A stretch of DNA of 64,000 bases from contig JABAKE010000016.1 in assembly GCA_019779905.1 (NCBI GenBank), positions 1-64,000 of the forward strand, given 5' to 3'. The notes under the pieces are model-generated. The model was not told where the DNA came from and did no database searches. It was given only the letters and a program-made list of their open reading frames with translations. Below, piece by piece: positions 50,933 through 59,453 of this stretch. How positions within the stretch are numbered: the first letter of the stretch is position 1; every line of letters begins with the position of its first letter. The stretch is from Modestobacter lapidis (GTDB taxonomy: Bacteria; Actinomycetota; Actinomycetes; Mycobacteriales; Geodermatophilaceae). Both the position numbers and the translations under genes were made by a program.

Positions 50933-51766
50933 TCAGCGGCGGGGGGTGTCCCCGCGCCGCTCGTCACCGTCGGCGTCGATCTGCTCCTTGCGGACGGTCT
51001 CGTCCACGGTCACCTGGTCGGTGACGGTCTCGGTGTCCAGGCGGACGCGCTCGACCGGAACGGCCTCCTTCTCCACGACGGGGCGCTCGGCGTGCAGCGT
51101 CACCTCGTGCTCTTCCTCGCTGATCGCGGGGCCGTCGGTGGCCGAGCCGATGTTGGCGTCGGTGATGGGCTCACGCTCGACCCGGACCTCCTCGCGCGAG
51201 ACGGGCACGGTCTTCGTCACGTTCTCGTTCACGACGTACTTGCGCAGCCGGGCCCGGCCGGCCTCCTCGGTCGCGGTGCCGACCCGGAGCTGCTCCTCCG
51301 ACCGCGTCATCGCGTCGTCGGTGGTGGGACCCGAGGTGTCGTGACCCACGGTGCCGTGCCGGTTGGTGTCGGCCGCCACGCCCGCCGACGTGTCCATGCC
51401 GGCGGTGCCGGTGGTCGTCGTGTCGGTCCTCGTCGTGTCGGTCCGCACGTCACCGGCGCCCATGCCGTAGTGCCGGTAGAGCTCCTGCTCCTCCTGGGGG
51501 GAGAGGTGCCCGTCGGTGTCGATCTTGGGGGCGTCCTTCACCGCGGCCTTGCTCACGGGTACGCGCACGCCGTCGTTGGTGAGGTCGGCGTCCCGGATGG
51601 GGACGAAGCTCTCCTTGGTGCCGAACATGCCGGTCTTGACGGTCACCCACTCCGGGTTGCCGGACTGGTCGTCCAGGAACACCTCGGAGGCCGTGCCGAT
51701 CTTGTCGCCGTCGGCGTCGTAGACGTCTGCGCCGATCACGCGGTCGAGGGTGTCGGTGCCGATCAT
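50933..51766 (-). CDS. PRC-barrel / YsnF stress protein
   Basis: The 277-residue protein joins an N-terminal PRC-barrel (residues ~1-85, VIGADVYDADGDKIGTASEVF, PEWVTVKTGMFGTKESFVP) to a C-terminal YsnF/AvaK (DUF2382) domain (residues ~155-255, LRKYVVNENVTKTVPVSREEVRVEREP, in parts). The two are joined by a Thr/Asp/Gly-rich linker with TDTTRTDTTTTGT. Such proteins are common in radiation- and desiccation-tolerant actinobacteria and are usually stress-induced. The biochemical role is unknown. GAGGAGCGG precedes the ATG. Confidence 0.9.
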   Translation of the reverse strand: MIGTDTLDRVIGADVYDADGDKIGTASEVFLDDQSGNPEWVTVKTGMFGTKESFVPIRDADLTNDGVRVPVSKAAVKDAPKIDTDGHLSPQEEQELYRHYGMGAGDVRTDTTRTDTTTTGTAGMDTSAGVAADTNRHGTVGHDTSGPTTDDAMTRSEEQLRVGTATEEAGRARLRKYVVNENVTKTVPVSREEVRVEREPITDANIGSATDGPAISEEEHEVTLHAERPVVEKEAVPVERVRLDTETVTDQVTVDETVRKEQIDADGDERRGDTPRR

Positions 51767-52055
51767 GGGTTCCGCTCCTCAAGCTGGGGGATCTCGTGTC
51801 TCGTCCAGGTCACTGCCCGCCGACGACATCCGGAAACGGCCCGTTCATGATCGACACACCGAGGGTGAACGGCGGGCGCCGCCCGGCCGCGCCGTGGGCG
51901 TGACGAAACCGCAGGTGAGCACGTCGTCGGCCGTTCGGCGGGGGGTTCTACACGAGTCCACGCCGGCCATCGCGACACGCCGGAGAATCCGTGGATGGTG
52001 CAGGCCCGGGCGTGTCGTGCCGCCTGCCGGCGGCCGGGCGACCGAGCATGGGGGC

Positions 52056-52868
52056 GTGCCTCCCCGTTCGCCGTACGACAACCTGGTCCACCCCCGCACC
52101 CAGAAGAAGCCCTCCCCCCAGGTCGAGGCGCTCAAGGACGTCGTCGTCGAGGACCCCAGCAGCGGGTTCGTCGGCGCGGTGGTGCGCTGCGAGAAGGACG
52201 TCGTCCACCTCGAGGACCGGTTCGGCAAGGTGCGCGCCTACCCGCTCGGCCCCGGCTTCTGGGTCGACGGCCGCCCGGTGGTGCTGGTCCGGCCGAAGCA
52301 GAACGCCCCGTCGGGTCCGCAGCGCAGCGCGTCCGGGTCGACCTACGTCATCGGTGCCCGGGCCCGGGTGGCCCGGGAGGGCCGGATCTACGTCGAGGGC
52401 AAGCACGACGCCGAGCTGGTGGAGAAGGTCTGGGGCCACGACCTGCGCATCGAGGGTGTCGTCGTCGAGCCGCTGCACGGTGTGGACGACCTGCCCGGGA
52501 TCGTGCAGGAGTTCCGGCCCTCCGCCGGGCGGCGGCTCGGCGTGCTGGTCGACCACCTGGTCACCGGCTCCAAGGAGACCCGGATCGCCAACCAGGTCAC
52601 CGGCGCGCACGCGCTGGTCGTCGGGCACCCCTTCATCGACATCTGGCAGGCCGTCAAGCCCTCCGTCGTCGGGATCAAGGCCTGGCCGACGGTGCCGAAG
52701 GGGGAGCCCTGGAAGGAGGGCGTCTGCCGCCGGCTGGGCTGGGAGGACGACACCGGCTACGTCTGGGCGCAGCGCATCCTGGCCCGGGTGCAGGCCTGGA
52801 CCGACCTCGAGCCCACGCTGATCGGCCGGGTCGAGGAGCTCATCGACTTCGTCACCGAGGCACCGTGA
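52056..52868 (+). CDS. DUF3097 family protein
   Basis: The 270-residue protein matches the actinobacterial DUF3097 family from PRSPYDNLVHPRTQKK to the end. Its centre, IYVEGKHDAELVEKVWG followed by VVVEPLHGVDDL, resembles a Toprim-like nucleotidyl-transfer fold with Glu and Asp residues, and VGHPFIDIWQAVKP is a further conserved block. No function is established. The GTG at 52056 is chosen; the open frame upstream is not protein-like. The region from 51767 to 52055 holds no gene, only the divergent leaders. Confidence 0.87.
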   Translation: MPPRSPYDNLVHPRTQKKPSPQVEALKDVVVEDPSSGFVGAVVRCEKDVVHLEDRFGKVRAYPLGPGFWVDGRPVVLVRPKQNAPSGPQRSASGSTYVIGARARVAREGRIYVEGKHDAELVEKVWGHDLRIEGVVVEPLHGVDDLPGIVQEFRPSAGRRLGVLVDHLVTGSKETRIANQVTGAHALVVGHPFIDIWQAVKPSVVGIKAWPTVPKGEPWKEGVCRRLGWEDDTGYVWAQRILARVQAWTDLEPTLIGRVEELIDFVTEAP

Positions 52869-52950
52869 CGCTTCGCGTCACACCGCGACCAGGGGCCGTG
52901 CTCCTGACGCGTTAAGCCGTCGAGGCCCTTGCGTCGTCGCGCCCGGACCG

Positions 52951-52978
52951 TCATTGTGTCAATCAGTTGACTCAATGA
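52951..52978. promoter_or_regulatory. Nested palindrome upstream of the membrane protein/GntR operon
   Basis: TCATTG (52951-52956) pairs with CAATGA (52973-52978), and inside it GTCAA (52958-52962) pairs with TTGAC (52967-52971) around TCAG. All 11 bp of each half match except one symmetric T-T pair. The site is markedly AT-rich against its surroundings, ends 16 bp before the GTG start, and suits a GntR-type operator. Confidence 0.65.
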
Positions 52979-52994
52979 CTCAGTGGAGGACGTC

Positions 52995-53867
52995 GTGGCA
53001 CTGGTGCCGCTGCTCGCCGTACTCGTGCTGGCCGGCACGGTCGCCCTCGGCACCGCAGTCGTCCGCCGGCCGCCGCCCAGCCGGGAGGCCTCGGTGGCCG
53101 CGGCCCGCCGGCACGCCCGGCTGGCCTCGGGAGCGGCCGTGGCCCTCGGTGCCGCCGCCGCCCTGGCCACCGCGGCTCGCGAGGTGGGGAACACCTCCCC
53201 CGGCGGCCTGGGCGTCACGGCCCTGCTGGTCCCGATCGCTTTCGGCATCGTGCACACCCTGGTCCTCGCCGCCGGCGAGCTGACCTGGCCCCGACCGGAG
53301 GGTGCGGTGCGCCGGGCCCGGTTGGTGCGGCGCGGCCTGCTGGACGCGGCGCCGCGCTGGCTGGTGCGGACGGCGTGGGCCGCGCTGTCGCTCGCCGCCG
53401 CCGTCCTCGTGGCCGGGGCACTCCTGGCGGACGCAACCGGACGGCGGTTCACCCACGAGTCCGCGACCGGGGGAAGCGCGTTCTCCTCGACGGCCAGTCC
53501 GTTCCCCGGCCTCTTCTACGGCCGCCCGGCGGCGATCGGCCTGCTGGTGCTCGCCGTCGCGGCGGCAGCCGCACTGTGGATCGTCGCGAACCGGCCCGCG
53601 GTGGCCACCGAGGACGACCGGATCGAGGGTGCGCTCCGCCGGGCCTCGGCTCACCGGGTGCTCCGGGCGGCCGTCGGGTCATCCCTGGTCGTCGCCGGGG
53701 GCCTCCTGCTCGTCGGCGGGACGGCGATGGTCAATGCCGGCCTGGTGTCCGCGCCCGGCCTGGCCGGAGCGGTCCCCGGCCTGGTGACCATGGTCACGGG
53801 ACTCGTGGTCACGTTCATCCGGGCACCCGGCGTACCGGCGGACTCGCCCGCCGTGCCGGCGAGTTGA
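52995..53867 (+). CDS. Integral membrane protein of unknown function
   Basis: From the GTG at 52995 (GGAGG 4 nt upstream) the protein has 290 residues with about seven hydrophobic helices (e.g. 3-20, 40-57, 68-88, 120-140, 165-185, 215-240 and 245-265). It has no enzymatic motif. An alternative GTG at 52983 overlaps the ribosome-binding site and is less likely. The GntR gene follows after 5 bp, so the two are co-transcribed. That pairing is typical of YtrA-type regulators with membrane or ABC transport proteins. Which substrate or stress is involved is not visible. Confidence 0.78.
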   Translation: MALVPLLAVLVLAGTVALGTAVVRRPPPSREASVAAARRHARLASGAAVALGAAAALATAAREVGNTSPGGLGVTALLVPIAFGIVHTLVLAAGELTWPRPEGAVRRARLVRRGLLDAAPRWLVRTAWAALSLAAAVLVAGALLADATGRRFTHESATGGSAFSSTASPFPGLFYGRPAAIGLLVLAVAAAAALWIVANRPAVATEDDRIEGALRRASAHRVLRAAVGSSLVVAGGLLLVGGTAMVNAGLVSAPGLAGAVPGLVTMVTGLVVTFIRAPGVPADSPAVPAS

Positions 53868-53872
53868 CGGCA

Positions 53873-54256
53873 GTGGCCCTCGACATCACCGTCGACGTGC
53901 AGGCGGCGACCCCGCCCTACGAGCAGATCCGCAGTCAGATCGCGGCGTACGTGCAGGGCGGGCTGCTCGCCGACGGCACCCGACTGCCCACCATGCGGGC
54001 GCTCGCCGCCGACCTGGGGGTCGCGGTGGGCACGGTGGCCCGCGCCTACGCCGAGCTGGAGGCCGCCGGGCTGGTGGCCAGCCGCCGCCGCACCGGCACC
54101 GTGGTCACCGGCCCGGCCGCCCCCGTCTCTGCCCGCGAGGACGGCGTCCGCGCCGCCGCGGCCGACCTCGCCGCCCGCGCGCAGCAGGACGGCGTGGACG
54201 GCGAGACGGTGCTGGCGATCGTCCGCGCGGCGCTGCTGCGGGCGACGGCGTCCTGA
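53873..54256 (+). CDS. YtrA-subfamily GntR regulator
   Basis: The 127-residue regulator has the GntR wHTH, TPPYEQIRSQIAAYVQGGLL then LPTMRALAADLGVAVGTVARAYAELEAAGLV (in parts), at residues 12-70. Only a short C-terminal helical tail follows, as in YtrA members. It lacks the larger FadR/HutC effector domain. It starts at a GTG 5 bp after the membrane-protein gene and probably autoregulates through the palindrome at 52951-52978. Confidence 0.9.
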   Translation: MALDITVDVQAATPPYEQIRSQIAAYVQGGLLADGTRLPTMRALAADLGVAVGTVARAYAELEAAGLVASRRRTGTVVTGPAAPVSAREDGVRAAAADLAARAQQDGVDGETVLAIVRAALLRATAS

Positions 54257-54278
54257 CCCGGCGGCGGCCGGAGCGGGG

Positions 54279-55118
54279 TCAGCGGGGGACGTGGTTGAAC
54301 GTCTCCGGGTCGGGGCCGGTGCGCTCGCCGCGGTCGAGGGCGCTGATCTCGCGCATGTCGTCCTCGCTCAGCTGGAAGTCGAAGAGGGCGAAGTTCTCCT
54401 CGACCCGGCTGCGGGTCACCGACTTCGGGAAGACGACGTCGCCGCGCTGGACGTGCCACCGCAGCGTCACCTGCGCCGGCGTCCGGCCGGTCCGCTCGGC
54501 CACCCGCACGACGGCCGGGTCGTCGAGGACCTTCCCCTGGGCGATCGGCGACCAGGCCTCGGTGACGATCTGGTGCTCGGCGTCGAACGCGCGCAGGTCG
54601 TCCTGGACCAGGTACGGGTGGATCTCGACCTGGTTCACCGCCGGGCGGACCTCGGTCTCGGCGAACAACCTGCCCAGGTGCTGGGCGTGGAAGTTCGAGA
54701 CGCCGATCGCCGTGGCCCGGCCGGAGCGGTAGATCTCCTCCATCGCCTTCCAGGTCTCGACGAAGTCGACGTCGATGCCCGGCAGCGGCCAGTGGATGAG
54801 GAACAGGTCCAGGTGGTCGAAGCCGAGGTCGGCCAGGCTCTGGTCGAAGGCGCGCAGCGCGTCGTCGCGGGCGTGGAAGCCGTTGTTCAGCTTGCTGGTC
54901 ACGAAGATCTCGCCGCGGTCGACGCCGGCGGCGCGGATGCCCTCGCCGACACCCTTCTCGTTGCCGTACATCTGGGCGGTGTCGATGTGCCGGTAGCCGA
55001 CCTCCAGCGCCGTCTGCACCGCCGTGGCGGTCTCCGCCGGGGGCACCTGGTAGACGCCGAAGCCGAGCTGCGGGATCTGCACGCCGTTGTTCAGGGTGAT
55101 CGTGGGCACGGTGGCCAT
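54279..55118 (-). CDS. Aldo/keto reductase
   Basis: The 279-residue TIM-barrel reductase is of the 2,5-diketo-D-gluconate reductase type. The catalytic tetrad is visible as Asp and Tyr in HIDTAQMYGNEKGVG, Lys in TSKLNN, and His in FLIHWPLPG. NADPH contacts are in FPKSVTRSRVEEN. The ATG at 55116-55118 is chosen because GAGAGGACC precedes it. It converges on the GntR gene with 22 bp between. The physiological carbonyl substrate is unknown. Confidence 0.92.
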   Translation of the reverse strand: MATVPTITLNNGVQIPQLGFGVYQVPPAETATAVQTALEVGYRHIDTAQMYGNEKGVGEGIRAAGVDRGEIFVTSKLNNGFHARDDALRAFDQSLADLGFDHLDLFLIHWPLPGIDVDFVETWKAMEEIYRSGRATAIGVSNFHAQHLGRLFAETEVRPAVNQVEIHPYLVQDDLRAFDAEHQIVTEAWSPIAQGKVLDDPAVVRVAERTGRTPAQVTLRWHVQRGDVVFPKSVTRSRVEENFALFDFQLSEDDMREISALDRGERTGPDPETFNHVPR

Positions 55119-55205
55119 GGGGGTCCTCTCGTGGGGCGGGGCTGAGTGGGGGCGCACGCTGCACGGGGAGGCGCGCCGGCCCGGACCGACGCCTACCCGC
55201 CCGGC

Positions 55206-56390
55206 TTAGAAGTAGTCGAGCAGCTGGGCCCGCGGGCCACCGGCCAGCAGGTCCAGCGCCGCCGGGTCGCCGGTTCCGCCGGCCAGGCCCGCCTGGGCCA
55301 CGGCCCGTCCGGTGCCCGCACCGCAGTACAGGACGGCGAAGCCCCGGACGTCGAGCTCCAGCTCCGGCTCGGCGATGGTGCGCGTCAGCCTGCCCGCACC
55401 GTCGGCGATCTCCAGCTCCCAGGCGCCGGCGTTCCACGGCGCGGCGCCGTCGGCGAGGTTGAACGAGACCCGCCCCCGCACGTGGGCCGGCCAGCCGCGG
55501 GCCTGCACGGCCCGGGCCACGTCGACCGGCCGGTGCATCCACGGCTGGGCGGAGTGCGCGCCGGCCCGCTCCAGCGGCAGGACGGCGGAGACCGCGTCCC
55601 CGGGCAGCAACGGCACCCGCACCGTGCGGGTGACCGTCGTCCACCCGGCCAGCACGCCGACCAGCGCGCGGGCCGCCTCCGGCCCCGCCGCCAGCAGGTC
55701 GCGCACCTCGAGCCGGCCCTCGGGGCCGTACCCCCGGCCGCGGCCGAACAGCAGCGCCCCGACCAGCTCCCCGCCGTCCTCGGCCAGGGTCACCGCGTCG
55801 ACCTCCCGCGGGAGCGGGGTCTCCGGCGGCTCGTCGAAGACGCCGCCGCGGCGGGTGAGCAGTCCGTCGTGGAGGCGGGCGACGCGCTGGTAGAGCTCCG
55901 TGACGGCCGGCAGGTCGTCGGGACCTCCCGGGCGCAGCTGGACGCTCCCGGTGTCGCGGGCGCGGGGCAGCGCGGCGACGTCCAGCTCGGCGCCGGTGAG
56001 CGCACCGGCGACCTCCCAGCCCAGCGCCCGGTACACCGCCGTGACGGTCGGGTAGAGCGCGCTGACCGCCGCGCCCCGGTCACGGGCACCGGCCAGCAGC
56101 TCCGTCAGCAGCTCCCGGGCGAGCCCGCCGCCGCGGCTCTCCGGCCGGACGGCGACCCCGCTGACGTCGGCAGCGGGCACCCGCCGGCCACCCCACCACT
56201 GGTCGTGGGCGAGATCGGTGACCTTGCCGACCAGCCGGCCGGCACCGTCGAAGGCGCCGATCCGCCGCACACCGGGGACGTCGCGCAGCGCGTACGCCGG
56301 CGGTTCGGCCGGGCCGCCGAAGGCCAGCCGGCCCAGCTCCCAGGCCGCCGGCAGGTCGTCGGCCGCGAGCTCGCGGATCGTGCTGCTCAC
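55206..56390 (-). CDS. Eis-like GNAT N-acetyltransferase
   Basis: The 394-residue protein has the three-part Eis layout: an N-terminal GNAT domain with acetyl-CoA motif VAVRPESRGGGLARELL (79-95, in part), a second degenerate GNAT region, and an SCP2-like C-terminal domain. It ends in LLDYF, whose terminal carboxylate acts as base in Eis enzymes. Eis proteins acetylate aminoglycosides and lysines, but many relatives have no known substrate. It starts at a GTG overlapping the MFS gene's stop by 4 bp and follows it in one operon. Confidence 0.88.
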   Translation of the reverse strand: MSSTIRELAADDLPAAWELGRLAFGGPAEPPAYALRDVPGVRRIGAFDGAGRLVGKVTDLAHDQWWGGRRVPAADVSGVAVRPESRGGGLARELLTELLAGARDRGAAVSALYPTVTAVYRALGWEVAGALTGAELDVAALPRARDTGSVQLRPGGPDDLPAVTELYQRVARLHDGLLTRRGGVFDEPPETPLPREVDAVTLAEDGGELVGALLFGRGRGYGPEGRLEVRDLLAAGPEAARALVGVLAGWTTVTRTVRVPLLPGDAVSAVLPLERAGAHSAQPWMHRPVDVARAVQARGWPAHVRGRVSFNLADGAAPWNAGAWELEIADGAGRLTRTIAEPELELDVRGFAVLYCGAGTGRAVAQAGLAGGTGDPAALDLLAGGPRAQLLDYF

Positions 56391-57643
56391 CGGGCGACGC
56401 CCTGCCCGGGCACCATCGACCCGACGGTGCCGGCCGGACGCCGCAGCAGCCCGGCGCCGGCCAGCGCCAGCAGCCCGGCCAGGCCGGCGCCGGCGGCCGG
56501 CACGGCGAACGCGGTGTCGGCACCCCAGGCGTCGACCGCCGCGCCGCCCAGCGCGGCACCCAGCGTCACCCCCAGCGTCAGGCCGGTCGACGTCCAGGCC
56601 AGCCCCTCGTTGAGCGCCGCCCGGTCCATCCGCGACTCGACCAGCGACATCCCGGCGACCAGCAGGGGCGCGATCGCCAGCCCGGAGAGGAAGGCGGCCG
56701 GGACGAGCCAGACCAGCGACCCGACGGCCAGCAGCAGCTGGGTGGCGGCACCGAACAGGACGGCGCAGGCCAGGAACCGGGTGACCAGCGTCCCGGGCAG
56801 CCGCAGGACGCCGTAGAGCAGCCCGGCGACCAGGCTGCCGGCGGCGTAGACGGCCAGCGCGACCCCGGCCGCCGCCGGCCGCCCCTGCGCCTCGGCGAAG
56901 CCGACCACCACGACGTCCATCGCACCGAACACGACGCCCACGGCCAGGTAGGTGATGGCGACGACGACCAGCGCAGGGCTGAGGACCGTCGTGCGGACCC
57001 GCCGCTCCCCGACCGGGACGACGGCCACCGGCGGCTGCGTGGCCACCTGACCGGAGAGCACCAGCCCACCGGCGACCCCGACCAGCAGGCCGGCGAGGAA
57101 GCCGGCGGGCGGCGCGACCAGCGCAGCCAGGAACGTGACCGCCGGCGGCCCGACGACGAAGACCACCTCGTCCACCACCGACTCGAAGGCGAAGGCGGTC
57201 TGCCGCTGCTGCTGGTCGGGCAGCGCGTGCGCCCAGCGGGACCGCACCACCGAACCCATGTTGGCCCCGCTGGCGCCGCTGACGGCGGCGAGCACGAACC
57301 ACGTCCACCGGGGGGCGTCGGCCACGACGACGCCGACGAACGCCAGCCCCAGCACCAGGTAGGCGAGGCTGGTGAGGCGCAGTACCGGCGCCTGGCCGTA
57401 GCGGTCCATCAACCGCGCCCACTGGGGGCTGGCCAGCGCGAAGGACAGCGCGAGGGTGCCGGCAACGGCCCCGGCGAGCCCGTAGCTGCCGGTCTCGCCG
57501 GCCACCAGCAGGATCGAGCCGAGGCCGACGGTGGCCATCGGGATCCGGGCCAGCCAGCCGGCCAGCGAGAACGCCCGCGCGCCGGGGACGGCGAACAGGC
57601 GGGCGTAGGGACTGAAGAGGGTGCGGGCTGCGGGGGCCTTCAC
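56387..57643 (-). CDS. MFS transporter
   Basis: The 418-residue protein has 12 predicted transmembrane helices. Motif A is weak (SPQWARLMDRYGQAPVLR). FESVVDEVVFVVGPP between helices and VESRMDRAALNEGLAWTS late in the protein are typical of a small group of actinobacterial MFS proteins of unknown substrate. A GTG at 57641-57643 is used; GTG at 57647-57649 is nearly as good. The stop overlaps the Eis-like gene, suggesting a linked efflux-plus-modification pair. Confidence 0.85.
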   Translation of the reverse strand: MKAPAARTLFSPYARLFAVPGARAFSLAGWLARIPMATVGLGSILLVAGETGSYGLAGAVAGTLALSFALASPQWARLMDRYGQAPVLRLTSLAYLVLGLAFVGVVVADAPRWTWFVLAAVSGASGANMGSVVRSRWAHALPDQQQRQTAFAFESVVDEVVFVVGPPAVTFLAALVAPPAGFLAGLLVGVAGGLVLSGQVATQPPVAVVPVGERRVRTTVLSPALVVVAITYLAVGVVFGAMDVVVVGFAEAQGRPAAAGVALAVYAAGSLVAGLLYGVLRLPGTLVTRFLACAVLFGAATQLLLAVGSLVWLVPAAFLSGLAIAPLLVAGMSLVESRMDRAALNEGLAWTSTGLTLGVTLGAALGGAAVDAWGADTAFAVPAAGAGLAGLLALAGAGLLRRPAGTVGSMVPGQGVAR

Positions 57644-57823
57644 GGACACGGACTGCTTCTCGCGCTTCCTGGCCACAGGCGAGTGCGGGTTCGTCCGCCG
57701 GGCTCTCGGGTGGCCCGTGCAAGATAACAGCGCGGTCGCGACGGGCGCCGGAACCAGCCGGCCCTGCGGCCCGGAGCGCGGGACCCGGCGCAGGACGCGC
57801 CGTCCGGCACTACATTCGGAGCG

Positions 57824-58873
57824 ATGACGACCGTGAGCTCGCTCCCCGACCCCCAGGTGCGCGCCCCGGTGCCCCGGGGCAGCGGCGGCCTGGTCGACCG
57901 GCACGGCCGGGTGGCCACCGACCTGCGGGTCTCCCTCACCGATCGCTGCAACCTGCGCTGCACCTACTGCATGCCGCCCGAAGGGCTGGACTGGCTGCCG
58001 AAGGTGGAGGTGCTCACCGACGAGGAGATCGTCCGGCTGGTCCGGATCGGCGTCGAGCAGCTGGGCATCCGCGAGGTCCGGTTCACCGGTGGCGAGCCGC
58101 TGCTGCGCCCGGGCCTGCCCGGCATCGTCGCCGCGACCACGGCGCTGGCGCCCCGCCCCGAGGTCAGCCTCACCACCAACGCCATCGGCCTGTCCCGGAT
58201 GGCCCCGGCGCTGGCCGAGGCCGGGCTGGACCGGATCAACGTCAGCCTGGACACCCTCGACCGCGAGCGGTTCAAGCAACTCACCCACCGCGACCGGCTG
58301 CCCGACGTGCTGGCCGGGCTGGCCGCCGCCCGCGACGCCGGGCTCACCCCGGTGAAGGTCAACGCGGTGCTGCTGCGCGGCATCAACGAGGCCGACGCCG
58401 TCCCGCTGCTGGACTACTGCCTGGAGCACGGCTACCAGCTGCGCTTCATCGAGCAGATGCCGCTGGACGCCCACCACGCCTGGACCCGCGGCGAGATGGT
58501 CACCGCGGAGGACATCCTGGCCCGGCTCACCGCGGCGCACACGCTCACCCCGGACGTCGAGGACCGCGGCGCGGCACCGGCCGAACGTTGGCTGGTCGAC
58601 GGCGGGCCCGCCACGGTCGGCGTCATCGCCTCGGTGACCCGGTCCTTCTGCGGCGCCTGCGACCGCACCCGGCTCACCGCCGACGGCCAGATCCGCAACT
58701 GCCTGTTCGCCCGGGAGGAGTCCGACCTGCGCACCGCGATGCGCGCGGGCGCCGACGACGAGGAGCTCGCCGACCGCTGGCGGGTCGCCACCCTGGGCAA
58801 GCTGCCGGGGCACGGAATCGACGACCCGAGCTTCCTGCAGCCCAGCCGCCCGATGTCCGCGATCGGGGGCTGA
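57824..58873 (+). CDS. moaA: GTP 3',8-cyclase MoaA
   Basis: The 349-residue radical SAM enzyme catalyses the first step of molybdenum cofactor synthesis. The SAM cluster is bound by C42, C46 and C49 (RCNLRCTYCM). The C-terminal substrate cluster is in CGACDRTRLTADGQIRNC, the expected C-x2-C-x13-C. GGEPLLRPGLP and INVSLDTLDRERF are further family motifs, and the required C-terminal Gly-Gly is present. The moaD gene follows 4 bp later. The 180 bp upstream are the promoter region shared with the divergent MFS gene. Confidence 0.96.
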   Translation: MTTVSSLPDPQVRAPVPRGSGGLVDRHGRVATDLRVSLTDRCNLRCTYCMPPEGLDWLPKVEVLTDEEIVRLVRIGVEQLGIREVRFTGGEPLLRPGLPGIVAATTALAPRPEVSLTTNAIGLSRMAPALAEAGLDRINVSLDTLDRERFKQLTHRDRLPDVLAGLAAARDAGLTPVKVNAVLLRGINEADAVPLLDYCLEHGYQLRFIEQMPLDAHHAWTRGEMVTAEDILARLTAAHTLTPDVEDRGAAPAERWLVDGGPATVGVIASVTRSFCGACDRTRLTADGQIRNCLFAREESDLRTAMRAGADDEELADRWRVATLGKLPGHGIDDPSFLQPSRPMSAIGG

Positions 58874-58877
58874 GGAG

Positions 58878-59132
58878 GTGACCAGCCCGAACCCGGTGAC
58901 CGTCCGGTACTTCGCCGGCGCCCGGGCCGCCGTCGGTGTCGACACCGAGGCCCGCGAGGCCGCGACCCTGGACGACCTGGTCGGCCAGCTCGTGCACGCG
59001 CACGGCGACCGGCTGGAGAAGGTGCTCACCGCCTGCTCGTTCCTGGTGGACGGCACCTCGACCCGGGACCGGGCGTCGGTCCTGGCACCCGGTGCGGTGG
59101 TCGACGTCCTGCCCCCGTTCGCCGGTGGGTGA
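58878..59132 (+). CDS. moaD: MoaD-family sulfur carrier
   Basis: The 84-residue ubiquitin-like protein has VTVRYFAGARAAVGVDTE at the start and PPFAGG at the end, giving the C-terminal Gly-Gly that is thiocarboxylated in molybdopterin synthase. It starts at a GTG just after the moaA stop. It would pair with MoaE, encoded on the other strand at 61214. Confidence 0.93.
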   Translation: MTSPNPVTVRYFAGARAAVGVDTEAREAATLDDLVGQLVHAHGDRLEKVLTACSFLVDGTSTRDRASVLAPGAVVDVLPPFAGG

Positions 59133-59205
59133 AAGAGGACCGTCCTTTCCCCCACGCCTGGCAGGCTCGGCGCGGGCCCCTGAAGAATGGCCGTTCCACG
59201 AGGAG
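59133..59205 (+). terminator. Possible AAGGACC-family element after moaD
   Basis: The moaD TGA is followed by AAGAGGACC, the same entry seen at other family hairpins, then an AGGAC/GTCCT inverted repeat and a GC-rich stretch with partial symmetry. The stem is weaker than in other copies. The next gene's ribosome-binding site (AGGAGGAG) starts just after. Confidence 0.38.
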
Positions 59206-59210
59206 GAGCC

Positions 59211-59423
59211 ATGAGCGTGTTCGGCAAGGCCAAGGCCAAGGTGGAGGAACTGCTCGGCCGCGCCGAGCAGGTGTACGGCGAGTCCCACGGGGATGCCGCA
59301 GCCAGCCTGGACGGCGAGGCCCGGCGGCTGGAGGCCGAGGCCGAGGAGGAGCAGGCCGCCGGCGAGCAGGCCGCCGGCGAGGACCGGCACCCCGACGACG
59401 ACGGGTTGGCCGGGGCCCGCTGA
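59211..59423 (+). CDS. Small acidic, CsbD-like helical protein
   Basis: The 70-residue protein starts MSVFGKAKAKVEELLGRAEQ and continues with alternating Ala, Glu and Gln (EAEAEEEQAAGEQAAGED). It should be largely helical and soluble. The opening resembles CsbD-type stress proteins, but the match is too short to be sure. AGGAGGAG lies 5 nt upstream of the ATG. It could be stress-induced like the neighbouring phosphatase gene, but no direct evidence shows this. Confidence 0.6.
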   Translation: MSVFGKAKAKVEELLGRAEQVYGESHGDAAASLDGEARRLEAEAEEEQAAGEQAAGEDRHPDDDGLAGAR

Positions 59424-59453
59424 GGCCCGCTGAGGCCCCGCTGACCGGGGCGG

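Noticed and set aside
51813-51837. SigB-like promoter (GTTT-N15-GGGCAG) upstream of the PRC/YsnF gene
   Set aside because: The spacing is plausible for a stress gene, but the -10 half deviates from GGGTAT, and such words are frequent in GC-rich DNA.
57644-57823. A molybdenum cofactor riboswitch upstream of moaA
   Set aside because: The 180-bp gap has no clear multi-stem structure that I could align by eye to the Moco RNA motif. A covariance model search would be needed.
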